64,000 nucleotides of DNA from Amycolatopsis thermophila (GTDB lineage: Bacteria > Actinomycetota > Actinomycetes > Mycobacteriales > Pseudonocardiaceae). The stretch spans positions 744,001 to 808,000 of the forward strand of contig NZ_JAUSUT010000001.1 in assembly GCF_030814215.1 (NCBI RefSeq). The letters are read 5' to 3'. Position 1 is the first letter of the stretch, and each line of letters opens with the position of its first letter. A model generated the notes under the pieces. That model ran no database searches. It had not been told where the DNA came from and saw only the letters and a list, made by a program, of their open reading frames with translations. The translations under genes were made by a program, and so were the position numbers. This document shows, piece by piece, positions 1 to 8,300 of this stretch.

Positions 1-1142
1 TGACGCGGCTGCTGGCCGAGGGCGTGCGGCTGTTCGCCGGCGCGATCCCGATCCAGGTCATCCTCAAGCACTTCGGCCTGAACACGTCGTACTGGCAGAT
101 CGTCGTGGTGCTGACGGCGCTGACCGTGATCTACGCGCTGGTCGGCGGCATCAAGGCGGTCGTGTGGGTGGACGTGATCCAGCTGTCGGTGTACATCGGC
201 GGCGCGATCATCGCGATGATCGTCCTGGCCACGAAACTGCCGTCGGGCTGGACCTCGCGCGCCGCGGACGCCGGGGTGTTCCGGCTCTTCGACTTCAACG
301 TCGACCCGCTGCACCTGCTGACCAGCCAGTACGCGTTCGTCACGGCCGTGGTCGGCGGCGCGATCTTCACGATGGCCTCGCACGGCACCGACCAGCTCAT
401 CGTGCAGCGGTTCCTGGCCTGCCGCAGCGTCGCCGACGGGCGCAAGGCGCTGATCGGCAGCGGGGTCGCGGTGACCATCCAGTTCGCGTTGTTCCTGTTC
501 GTCGGCGCGATGCTGTGGGCGCACAACGGGTTCCGCACGCTGCCCCAGCTGGGCGTGAAGGGCGACGACGTGTTCACGAACTTCATCACCAGCGAGCTGC
601 CGGTCGGGGTGGCCGGGTTGCTGATCGCGGCGATCCTGGCGTCCACGATGGGTGCGCTGGCCTCGGCGTTGAACGCGTTGTCGAACTCGACGGTGGCCGA
701 CCTCTACCAGCGGTTCACCAAGCGCCCGCCGGAGGATTCGAAACTGCTGCGGCACGGGCGGATCTGGACGCTGGTGTGGGCGGTGGTGTTCGCGGTGTTC
801 GGGTCCATGTTCAGCAACCGGAACAACCCGGTGATCGAACAGGGGTTGTCGATCACGGGGTACACGTACGGCGCGATGCTGGGCGCGTTCTTCCTCGGCA
901 TGTGGGTCAAGCGGGCGCGGCAGCTGGACGCGATCGTCGCGTTCGTGGTGACGGTCGCGGCGATGGCGGTGGTGGTGCTGGGGGTGAAGATCCCACCCGC
1001 GCCCGGTGCGAAGCCGGTGGTGCTGGCGTTCCCGTGGTATACCCTGCTCGGCGTACTGATCACGCTCGTCGTGGGCGGCGCGCTGTCCCTGCGGCACCGC
1101 AGTGCGGAGACCACGGCCCCGAAGGAACCGGAGCCGGTTTAG
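1..1142 (+). CDS. Sodium:solute symporter (SSS family), 5' end outside window
   Basis: The open frame runs in from the left edge, so the start and the first transmembrane helices are missing; about 379 residues remain. These form a series of long hydrophobic helices. Features typical of the SSS/SLC5 fold are the stretch FTMASHGTDQLIVQRFLA, the helix ending in ALASALNALSNSTVADLY and a final helix followed by a short charged tail. Members couple sodium (or proton) entry to uptake of sugars, nucleosides or organic acids through the inner membrane. The substrate cannot be told from this part. The stop codon abuts the ATG of the next gene, so the two are probably cotranscribed. Confidence 0.88.
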   Translation, partial: TRLLAEGVRLFAGAIPIQVILKHFGLNTSYWQIVVVLTALTVIYALVGGIKAVVWVDVIQLSVYIGGAIIAMIVLATKLPSGWTSRAADAGVFRLFDFNVDPLHLLTSQYAFVTAVVGGAIFTMASHGTDQLIVQRFLACRSVADGRKALIGSGVAVTIQFALFLFVGAMLWAHNGFRTLPQLGVKGDDVFTNFITSELPVGVAGLLIAAILASTMGALASALNALSNSTVADLYQRFTKRPPEDSKLLRHGRIWTLVWAVVFAVFGSMFSNRNNPVIEQGLSITGYTYGAMLGAFFLGMWVKRARQLDAIVAFVVTVAAMAVVVLGVKIPPAPGAKPVVLAFPWYTLLGVLITLVVGGALSLRHRSAETTAPKEPEPV

Positions 1143-1742
1143 ATGGACGCCAACGTCCTGCTGAGCACCGCCGAGGTGTGCGCGGAGTTCCTCTCCGGGC
1201 ACCTCGACCGCGACTGGTCGGTGGCGGTGCCGGAGATGGACCTGACGGTGGCGGGGGTCGTCGCCCACATCTCGGACTGCCTGCACTGGTACGCCTACGA
1301 CCTCACCGCCGGGCCGGTCGAGCTCTCGACGATGGAGGCCCACGTGCGGGCCGGTTCGCCACCGGCCGAGCTGCTGGTGACGCTCGGCACGACGGCGAAG
1401 GTGCTGGCCGCCGTGGTGGCGACGAGCGCGCCGGACGCGCGCGGCTGGCACCCGTGGGGCATCGCCGACCCGGCCGGTTTCGCCGCCATGGCCTGCGACG
1501 AGCTGCTGGTGCACACCCACGACGCGGCCCGCGGTCTGGGCGTGACGTTCGAACCCCCGGCCCGCCTGGCGGCCGCGACGCTGTACCGGCTGTTCCCCTG
1601 GACGCCGATGGACACCGCCCCGTGGCCCACACTGTTGTGGGCCAACGGGCGCGCCGCCCTGCCGGGCCACCCGCGCCTGGCTAAGTGGCGGTGGCACAGC
1701 GCGCCACTGTCCGAATGGGACGGCTCGGCGCCGATCAGCTAG
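1143..1742 (+). CDS. Maleylpyruvate isomerase-family (DinB/MDMPI-type) mycothiol-dependent-like enzyme
   Basis: A 199-residue protein whose ATG immediately follows the stop of the symporter gene, so translation is probably coupled. The N-terminal half (about residues 1-130) looks like the four-helix MDMPI/DinB fold. It includes the early His in VVAHISDCLHWYAYDL and the later motif ELLVHTHDAARGLG, which would supply metal-binding His residues. Family members in actinomycetes use mycothiol, or have unknown small-molecule transferase or isomerase roles. The partner transporter suggests metabolism of an imported compound, but nothing identifies it. Confidence 0.7.
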   Translation: MDANVLLSTAEVCAEFLSGHLDRDWSVAVPEMDLTVAGVVAHISDCLHWYAYDLTAGPVELSTMEAHVRAGSPPAELLVTLGTTAKVLAAVVATSAPDARGWHPWGIADPAGFAAMACDELLVHTHDAARGLGVTFEPPARLAAATLYRLFPWTPMDTAPWPTLLWANGRAALPGHPRLAKWRWHSAPLSEWDGSAPIS

Positions 1743-1773
1743 TTGTGCTGTCCGGGGACGTGGGTGGGGTAGT

Positions 1774-1970
1774 CACATCACCGTCGCCCGCTCGGTGGGC
1801 CGCTCTCGTCAGCACGGCCCGGCGGGGTGAACGACCGGTCCAGCCGGCCGCATCGCAGCCCGAACCGCACCTCGGCTGAGGTGGAGGCTCTGGTCGTGGT
1901 GTTGTGGCAGGAGCACAAGATCGGTAACAGCCACGGCATCACAGCGCTGGTCCGGCACGGCGCTCGCACC
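1774..1970 (+). pseudogene. Relic of an IS481-type transposase (N-terminal part, frameshifted)
   Basis: Two adjoining frames read like the helix-turn-helix region of IS481-family transposases. Positions 1774-1827 give SHITVARSVGRSRQHGPAG and then hit TGA. One frame over, positions 1827-1970 continue with NDRSSRPHRSPNRTSAEVEA and later LVRHGA. The DRSSRPHxSPxRT block is a hallmark of the family. The reading frame is broken at about 1826, and no DDE catalytic domain or terminal repeats follow because the GH172 gene begins at 1988. I read it as a dead fragment. Confidence 0.6.
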
Positions 1971-1987
1971 GAGCCACCGCCGCCAGG

Positions 1988-4522
1988 TCAGTCCTGCGCC
2001 GGCGGCGGTGTGGCCTGCGAGAACACCGTGTAGCGCGCCGCGGACCAGGCCGGCGCTCCGGCCACCGGCTCGAGCCGAACCTGCACCGACGTCTGCCCGG
2101 CCGTCGCGGAGGCCGGGATGTCGAAGCTGTCCTCCAGCCACCGCGAGTGGGTGTTGCCCAGCGGCTGGTACCACTCGCCGACGAGCCGGTCGTTCACGAA
2201 CACCCGCGCGTGCTGGAAGGCCTGTGCCTGGTCGGACACGCGGTGCAGCCGCAGCCCGCCGTTGGCCTGGTCGACCCGGGCGGTGAACGTGACCGGCTGG
2301 GTGGTCGACGTCGTGGTCCCGGTGACCGGTGTCGTGTCGCCCTTGCCCTCGAACGTCGACGTCAGCGACTCGCGGGTGTCCCCCGGCGCCGAGTACCCGT
2401 GCTGCGACCGGCTCGCGTCGTCGCCCACCTCGACCACGTCGCTCTGGCTCAGCGACGGTGCGCCCTGCCCGTACCAGTAGGCCGTCGAACTGTAGTCGGC
2501 CGGCATCGACGAGCGGTCGCCGTGCTCGATGTCGAACTCGATGCCGTTGCCGAACGGCACCCCGTCCCCGATCATCAGCCGGTAGGCGTTGAGGCACACG
2601 TACCGGCACCCGTCGGTCCCGTCCTCGCGGCTGACCAGCCCCGCCTGCGGCATCCCGTACGGGACACCCTCGACACCGCCGTCGCGGCCGTCCTGGAAGT
2701 ACCACCCGGACTCGTAGAAGTCCTCCGACCCGGTGCCGTGCATCGCCGGGCTCGCCGACCCGTCCGGGTACATCCGCTCGTCGCCCTCGAGGTAGTTCAG
2801 CTGGTTCTGCCCCGGCGGGATGCCGCCGCGCATGCTGGTGGTGACCCCGTAGAACACGCCGCGCCCCTGCGCCGTCAGGAAGTTCCAGTCCTGACCGGAC
2901 ACCGTGCCGCCGCGGTGCTGGGTCGCGTGGAAGTAGCCGAGCGAACCGTCGGCCAGCCCGGAGGCGACCGCGGAGTCCGGCGCGGACGTGACCTCGAGGC
3001 TGCCCCCGGCGACGGGCACACCCGAGGTGTTGACCAGCTCGGCCACCGCGCTGCGCCCGTACGGCATCGGCCACCACGTCGTGTAGGCGCCGTTGTCCGT
3101 GGTGTCGATGGAGTGCAGCAGCGTCCGGGACGCGTACTTGCCCAGCCCCGACCCGAAGAACTCGCCCACCGGCGCGTCGACGGTGGTCTGCCCGTCGAAC
3201 GTCAGCCGCAACCGCAGGCCCTCCAGCACCGCCTCGGACGCCGCCGCCTGCCCCGGGTCGGCCGCGTAGCGGAAGTGCCGCAGTCCCGACCAGCGTTCAC
3301 CGTCCACTGTGTACCCGTGGACGGCTTCCTCGTTGGCGTGGTTGTGCCCGACGTCGAGCACGTCGGTGCGCACCCACTGGCCGCCGACCTTGCTGTGCAC
3401 CTCGTACCGGAACTCGTTGACGTCCTCGCTGGAGGAGACGAACCGCGTCGCGACCTGCAACTGCGACCGGTTCCGCGTCAACGCGGCGGGCACCTCGATG
3501 GTCTGGTCCACCCAGCCGCCGCCGGCACGGGCCGGGCCGCTGGTGAACTGGCCGGCCGGCTGCCCGCCGACGAGGAGGTCGGCCCGCTGCTCGCCGATGC
3601 CGGCGTCGATGCGGCGCGTGATGCGCACACCGTCGTTGTCCGGGGCGACGGTCGCGGTGAAAGCGCTGCCGCCGGGTCCGTACGCGCGGCCGTCGTCGGA
3701 GAGCCCGGGTGCCGCGATGACCTGCGGCAACCGGAGGCTGAGCTGGGTGATGCGCCGCGCACCGCCGGGCAGCGGGACCGACACGGCGGACCCGGCCGGC
3801 ACGTCGACCGGCGCGACCTGGGCACGGGCGCCGGGTGCGGCGGGTTTCGGGTCGTTCACCCCGAACCCGCGCAGGCGCTGGACGACGTCGGTGGCCCGGT
3901 CGTTCGGGTTGAAGGTCCGGACGCCGTTGGCGTCGGCGAACTGGCGGTAGGTGACGTGGTAGAAGTGCGGGTTGTTCTCGGTGGTGATGCGCATCGAGCG
4001 GGTGTAGGGCATCGGCACCTTGATCACCGCGCCGCCCATGGTGTCGGCCGAGTTGCCCACCAGCGGCCACACGAACGGCGCACCGCGCGAACCGTTGACG
4101 ACGTCCTGCAGCGGCGCCTGCAGCACCACGCGGCCGTCGAGTTCGATGGTGATGCGCCCGATCGCGGCGACGGTCGTCGATTCGTAGGTGAACCAGATGG
4201 AGGAGATCTCCCCGGCGCCCCGGGCGTCGGCGAGCAGGCAGTCGCCGTTGGGTTCCTCGCGCAGGCACGAATAGGTGCCGGCGAAGCCGTCGTCGTTGTG
4301 CCCGGTGCGGTCGAAGCTGGAGAACTGCTTCACCTGCTCGCCCGGCCGCATGCGGGCCAGGCCGTCGATCGAGCGGTAGGTGTCCCAGCCCACCGGTCCC
4401 TTGTCGCTCGCAGCCGGGGCCGGCGCCGCACCGGCGGGCACCCCGACGAGGAACGCGAGCACCAGCCCGACCACCACCATCACGGAGCGGTTTTTGGGCG
4501 CGACAAGGGAAGATTTGGGCAC
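1988..4522 (-). CDS. Secreted GH172-family (DUF2961) glycoside hydrolase
   Basis: An 844-residue protein starting with GTG and with GGGGG about 8 bases upstream. Residues 1-33 form a Sec signal peptide (basic start, hydrophobic core, cut near AGA-AP). DUF2961 hallmarks are an N-terminal segment with FDRTGHNDDGFAGTYSC, an SSIWFTY strand, an HFYHVTYRQF strand and the MHGTGSEDFYESGWYF block near residues 594-609. An extra beta-rich domain of about 200 residues is inserted after residue 200, and a beta-sandwich ends the protein. Characterised GH172 enzymes act on alpha-D-fructofuranosyl or alpha-D-arabinofuranosyl linkages; the substrate here is unknown, and a D-arabinan-type wall polymer is only one possibility. 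A LacI-type operator lies 44 bp upstream. Confidence 0.85.
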   Translation of the reverse strand: MPKSSLVAPKNRSVMVVVGLVLAFLVGVPAGAAPAPAASDKGPVGWDTYRSIDGLARMRPGEQVKQFSSFDRTGHNDDGFAGTYSCLREEPNGDCLLADARGAGEISSIWFTYESTTVAAIGRITIELDGRVVLQAPLQDVVNGSRGAPFVWPLVGNSADTMGGAVIKVPMPYTRSMRITTENNPHFYHVTYRQFADANGVRTFNPNDRATDVVQRLRGFGVNDPKPAAPGARAQVAPVDVPAGSAVSVPLPGGARRITQLSLRLPQVIAAPGLSDDGRAYGPGGSAFTATVAPDNDGVRITRRIDAGIGEQRADLLVGGQPAGQFTSGPARAGGGWVDQTIEVPAALTRNRSQLQVATRFVSSSEDVNEFRYEVHSKVGGQWVRTDVLDVGHNHANEEAVHGYTVDGERWSGLRHFRYAADPGQAAASEAVLEGLRLRLTFDGQTTVDAPVGEFFGSGLGKYASRTLLHSIDTTDNGAYTTWWPMPYGRSAVAELVNTSGVPVAGGSLEVTSAPDSAVASGLADGSLGYFHATQHRGGTVSGQDWNFLTAQGRGVFYGVTTSMRGGIPPGQNQLNYLEGDERMYPDGSASPAMHGTGSEDFYESGWYFQDGRDGGVEGVPYGMPQAGLVSREDGTDGCRYVCLNAYRLMIGDGVPFGNGIEFDIEHGDRSSMPADYSSTAYWYGQGAPSLSQSDVVEVGDDASRSQHGYSAPGDTRESLTSTFEGKGDTTPVTGTTTSTTQPVTFTARVDQANGGLRLHRVSDQAQAFQHARVFVNDRLVGEWYQPLGNTHSRWLEDSFDIPASATAGQTSVQVRLEPVAGAPAWSAARYTVFSQATPPPAQD

Positions 4523-4565
4523 AGTGGGACCCCCAGCCTGGACGGACCGCCCCGCGCTCGCACGC

Positions 4566-4581
4566 GAGAAATCGATTACTC
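4566..4581 (-). promoter_or_regulatory. LacI/GalR-type operator upstream of the GH172 gene
   Basis: GAGAAATCGATTACTC is a 16-bp inverted repeat in which only one base pair breaks the symmetry, with a central CG as in LacI-family operators. It lies 44-59 bp upstream of the GTG of the secreted hydrolase, inside an unusually AT-rich stretch that could hold the promoter. The inference is repression by a sugar-responsive LacI protein; no lacI gene is present in the window. Confidence 0.5.
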
Positions 4582-4749
4582 AACTTAGTGGTCGGTGGCA
4601 CCACTGTGTCTAGCGCCACATGGGTGGTTACTGATCCGGCACTGAGGGTTATTACCGGCAACCGCTGTCCGAAACGGACACTTTCGGGGGAAACTGGCCC
4701 CTTGACGGCGATCAAGCGGCGCGTCAGCGCCCGTGCCCTAAAGAGAGCT

Positions 4750-4890
4750 GGGTGGTCATCCCCTCGCCTGAGGCCGTCACATCACTGTGAGCCAGGCCCG
4801 CACCCCCGGCACCCGCGCGAGATGACATGCCAAGCTTGCGGGCCTGGCTCACAGTGATAGGCCTCAATGCAGGCGACGGGATGACCACCC
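4750..4890. repeat. Large nested inverted repeat (about 140 bp)
   Basis: The inner arms 4781-4802 and 4837-4858 are perfectly complementary over 22 bp with a 34-base loop. The outer arms 4750-4770 and 4870-4890 are complementary over 21 bp with one mismatch. Shorter pairing (GAGGCC/GGCCTC) lies between them. Together they could fold into one cruciform or RNA hairpin with arms of about 53 bases. No ORF with coding character crosses it. The outer arm carries the motif GGGATGACCACCC, which also starts the dispersed repeat that overlaps its right end. Confidence 0.85.
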
Positions 4891-5160
4891 AGCGACCCAC
4901 TGCATGAGGTGACCCGGCCTGCATCCCCGGTCATCCCGGAGCCTGCCCGTCCGGCGAGGACATCTTTTGATCTTTTTCCTGACCTTCGGCCAGTGGCGCC
5001 TGCGGCGCTGGGTGGTCGCCTTGGGTGCCGACCTCCCCCGCCCCCTCCGGGTGGAGTGTTTTCGGTCGCCGAGCAGGCGTGTCAAGGCGGGAAAGAGTAC
5101 CTTGACACGCCTGGTCGGCGACCAAAGGCGGGCTGGGGATCGGGGGCGGGGGAGGTCTGG
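4878..5160 (+). repeat. Dispersed structured repeat, copy A (insertion-bearing)
   Basis: This segment is closely similar to the reverse complement of 60723-60949. Both begin with GGGATGACCACCCAGCGACC. They share GTCCGGCGAGGA followed by a TTGATCTTTT tract, then GGTCGCCGA, and both end with GGGGATCGGGGGCGGGGG. Copy A contains an extra segment of about 47 bp that forms a hairpin at 5064-5123: arms 5064-5087 and 5100-5123, 24 bp with one mismatch. Neither copy has a convincing ORF. The element lies between the divergent backs of the GH172 and smc transcription units. Its function is unknown; a non-autonomous mobile element or an RNA gene are possibilities. Confidence 0.8.
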
Positions 5161-5320
5161 GGACGCCGCACCTCGCCTTCGCGTTGCCGGCCGCCTGGGG
5201 GGTGCGGGGAGGTCTGGAGACGTCGCACCTCGCCTCGCGTCGCCGGCCGCCTGGGGGGTGCGGGGAGGTCTCGGGAGGTCGCACCGCGACTCGCCTGGCG
5301 TTGCCGGCTCCGGTTCGAGT
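5152..5320. repeat. 57-bp tandem repeat, about 2.9 copies
   Basis: Units start near 5152, 5209 and 5265, each opening GAGGTCT, containing a CGCACCTCGCC-like block and a GCCGGCCGCCTGGGGGG block, and drifting in the third unit. It runs from the end of dispersed repeat copy A to about 50 bp from the smc stop codon. It shows no coding signal. It probably arose by slippage in low-complexity GC-rich DNA. Confidence 0.7.
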
Positions 5321-5368
5321 GGTGGTCCCGCGTCCCCTTGGCTTGCCGGGCGGCGGGTCGGCCAGGCG

Positions 5369-8300
5369 CTAGGCCTCTTGCCGCAGGCGCTGGCTGATCA
5401 CCTTCGTGATGCCGTCCCCCTGCATGCTGACGCCGTACAGCGCGTCGGCGATTTCCATCGTCGGCTTCTGGTGGGTGATGATGATCAGCTGCGACGATTC
5501 CCGCAGCTGTTCCAGCAGCCCGATGAGCCGTCGCATGTTGGTGTCGTCCAGCGCGGCCTCGACCTCGTCCATCACGTAGAACGGCGACGGCCGCGCGCGG
5601 AAGATCGCGACCAGCATCGCCACCGCGACCAGCGACTTCTCGCCACCGGAGAGCAGCGACAGACGCTTGACCTTCTTGCCCGGCGGGCGGGCTTCCACAT
5701 CGACGCCGGTCGCGAGCATGTCGTCCGGCTCGGTCAGGATCATCCGTCCCTCGCCGCCGGGGAAGAGCACCGAGAACACCGTCTCGAACTCGCGCGCGAC
5801 GTCGTGGTAGGCGGACGTGAAGACCTCGAGGATCTTGTCGTCCACCTCCTTGATGACGGTCAGCAGGTCCTTGCGCGTCGCCTTCAGGTCTTCCAGTTGG
5901 GTGGACAGGAACTTGTACCGCTCCTCCAGCGCGGCGAACTCCTCCAGCGCCAGCGGGTTGACCTTGCCCAGCGTCGCGAGGTCCCGCTCGGCCCGCTTCG
6001 CGCGGCGCTCCTGCGTGGACCGGTCGTACGGGATCGACGGCGGCGCGCTGACCTGCTCGCCGTTCGCCTTGGCCTCCTCGTACTCGGCCATCTCCGACGG
6101 GCTCGGCGGCACCGGTACGTCCGGACCGTACTCGGCGACCAGGTCCTCCAGGCCGATACCGAAGTCGTCGGCGATCTTGGTCTCCAGCTGCTCCAGCCGC
6201 AGCCGCTGCTCGGCGCGCAGCACCTCGTCCCGGTGCACCGCGTCGGTCAGCTTCTCCAGCTCGTGGGTCAGCTCGCGGACCTTGTTGCGCACCTGGGTCA
6301 GCGCGCCCTCGCGCTGCTGCCGCACGGCCTGGGCCTCGTCGCGCTCGGCGGCGGCCCGCTGCACGGACACCTCGATCCGCTCCAGCGCGAGCTCACCGGC
6401 GTCGACCACGGCGGCGGCGATCTCGGCGCCACGGACACGCGCGGCCCGCGCCTTCTCGGCCCGCTCCCGCGCCGCGCGCTCGGCGTGCGCGGCCCGGCGC
6501 AGCGACTCGGCCCGGCCGGCGATGCTGCGGGCGCGCTCCTCGGAGGTCCGCAGCGCCAGCCGCGACTCGACCTCCTCCTGGCGCACCGCGGCGAGCTTCT
6601 CGGCGGCCTCGTCGCGCGCGCTGGTGTCCGGGTCCTCGTCCACCGGCTGCTCGGCGACCGCCGCCAGCCGCTCCTCCAGCTCGGCCAGGCTGGCCAGCGC
6701 CTGCTCCCGGCTGGCCTCGACCTTCGCGCGCTGGTCCCGCAGCCGCGTGACCTCGGCCTCGGCCGACCGCGCGGCCTGCTGCAGCCGGTTGAGCCGTTCC
6801 GACGACCGGGCCTTGCGGACCCTGGCCTCGGAAAGCGCTTCCTTCGCCTGGGCCACCTCGTCCCGGCGGGCCTGCTGTTCGGCGCGCGCGCCTTCCAGCT
6901 CCGCCGCCGTCCGCTCCAGCCTGCGCTCGGCCGCGATCAGCCGGTCCTGCGCCTCGTCGACCGCCGCCTGCACCTCGATGACGCTCTCGCTGCGCCCCGA
7001 GCCACCGACCGCCCAGTGCGAGCCGAACACATCGCCCTCGGCGGTCACGGCGCTCACCTCGGGGTGCGCCGCGACCAGCTGCCGCGCCGCCTCCAGGGTG
7101 TCCACCACGGCCATCCGGTCCAGCGCCCGCTCCACCGCGGGGCGCAGAGCCTCGGGCGCGGTGACGACCTCGCGCGCCCACCGGGCACCGTCCGGCAGGG
7201 ACGGCCAGGACGAGGTGTCCACTGTGTACGACGCGCCGCCGAGCAGCACACCGGCCCGGCCGGAATCGTTGTCCTTCAAGAACTTCAGCGCCGCGATGGC
7301 CTCTTCGCCGCCCTGCACGGCGACGGCGTCGGCGACCGGGCCGAGCGCCGCGGCGAGCGCGACCTCGTAGCCGGTCTCGACGGACAGCAGCGCCGCGACC
7401 GAACCGAGCAGGCCCGGCAGCTGGTCGCTCGCGCCGAGCAGCGCGCCCGCGCCGTCCTTGCGCCGCAGGCCCATCGACAGCGCGTCCACCCGCGCCTTCT
7501 CCGAGGCGATCTCGCGGTCGGCCTGCCGTTCGGCCTTGACCAGCTCCTCCACGCGCGCCTTGGCGGCCTGGTTGGCGGCGACGGCGCGGTCGTGGCGGTC
7601 CTGCAGGTCGGCGTCGTCGGACTCCTCGACGCCACCCTCGGCGCGCGCCTCCTCCAGCTCCTCGACGGCGATCTCGGCCCGCGCGGCGGCCTCGTCGATG
7701 GCCCCGGTCAGGCGCTCGATCTCGTCCGACGTCGCGCTGTTCTTGCTGCGCAGCGCCTCGACCTGGCCGGTCAGCTTCGCGAGGCCCTCGCGCCGGTCGG
7801 CGATCGCGCGCACCGCGGCCATGTGCGCCTTCTCCGCGGCCTGGACCTCGTGCTCCAGCTCCTCGCGGCGCAGCACGGCCTCGGCGAGCGTCTCCCGGGC
7901 CATCATGACCGCCTCGTTCAGCTCCGCCTCGCGCTCGGCGACCTGCTCGGCCTCGGCCAGCAGCTCCTCCGGGTCGCGGCCGCCGGTCGAGGTGTCGACG
8001 TCGGCGGACAGGTGGCGCTGCCGCTCCACGGCCAGCCGCACCGTGCCGCGCAACCGCTCGCCCAGTGCGGACAGCTTGAACCAGGTGTCCTGGGCGGCGT
8101 TGAGGCGCGGCGCGTCCTCCGCGACCATCGCCTCGAGCTGGGCCTCCTCGGCGCCGGCGAGTTCCAGGGCCTGCTCGACCTCGGCGCGGCGGGCGCGGGC
8201 GGCGTTCTCGTCGGCCTCCTCCTTGGCGATCGCGGCGCGCTGGGTGACCAGGTCGTCGGCCAGCAGGCGCAGGCGGGCGTCCCGCAGTTCGGCCTGCACC

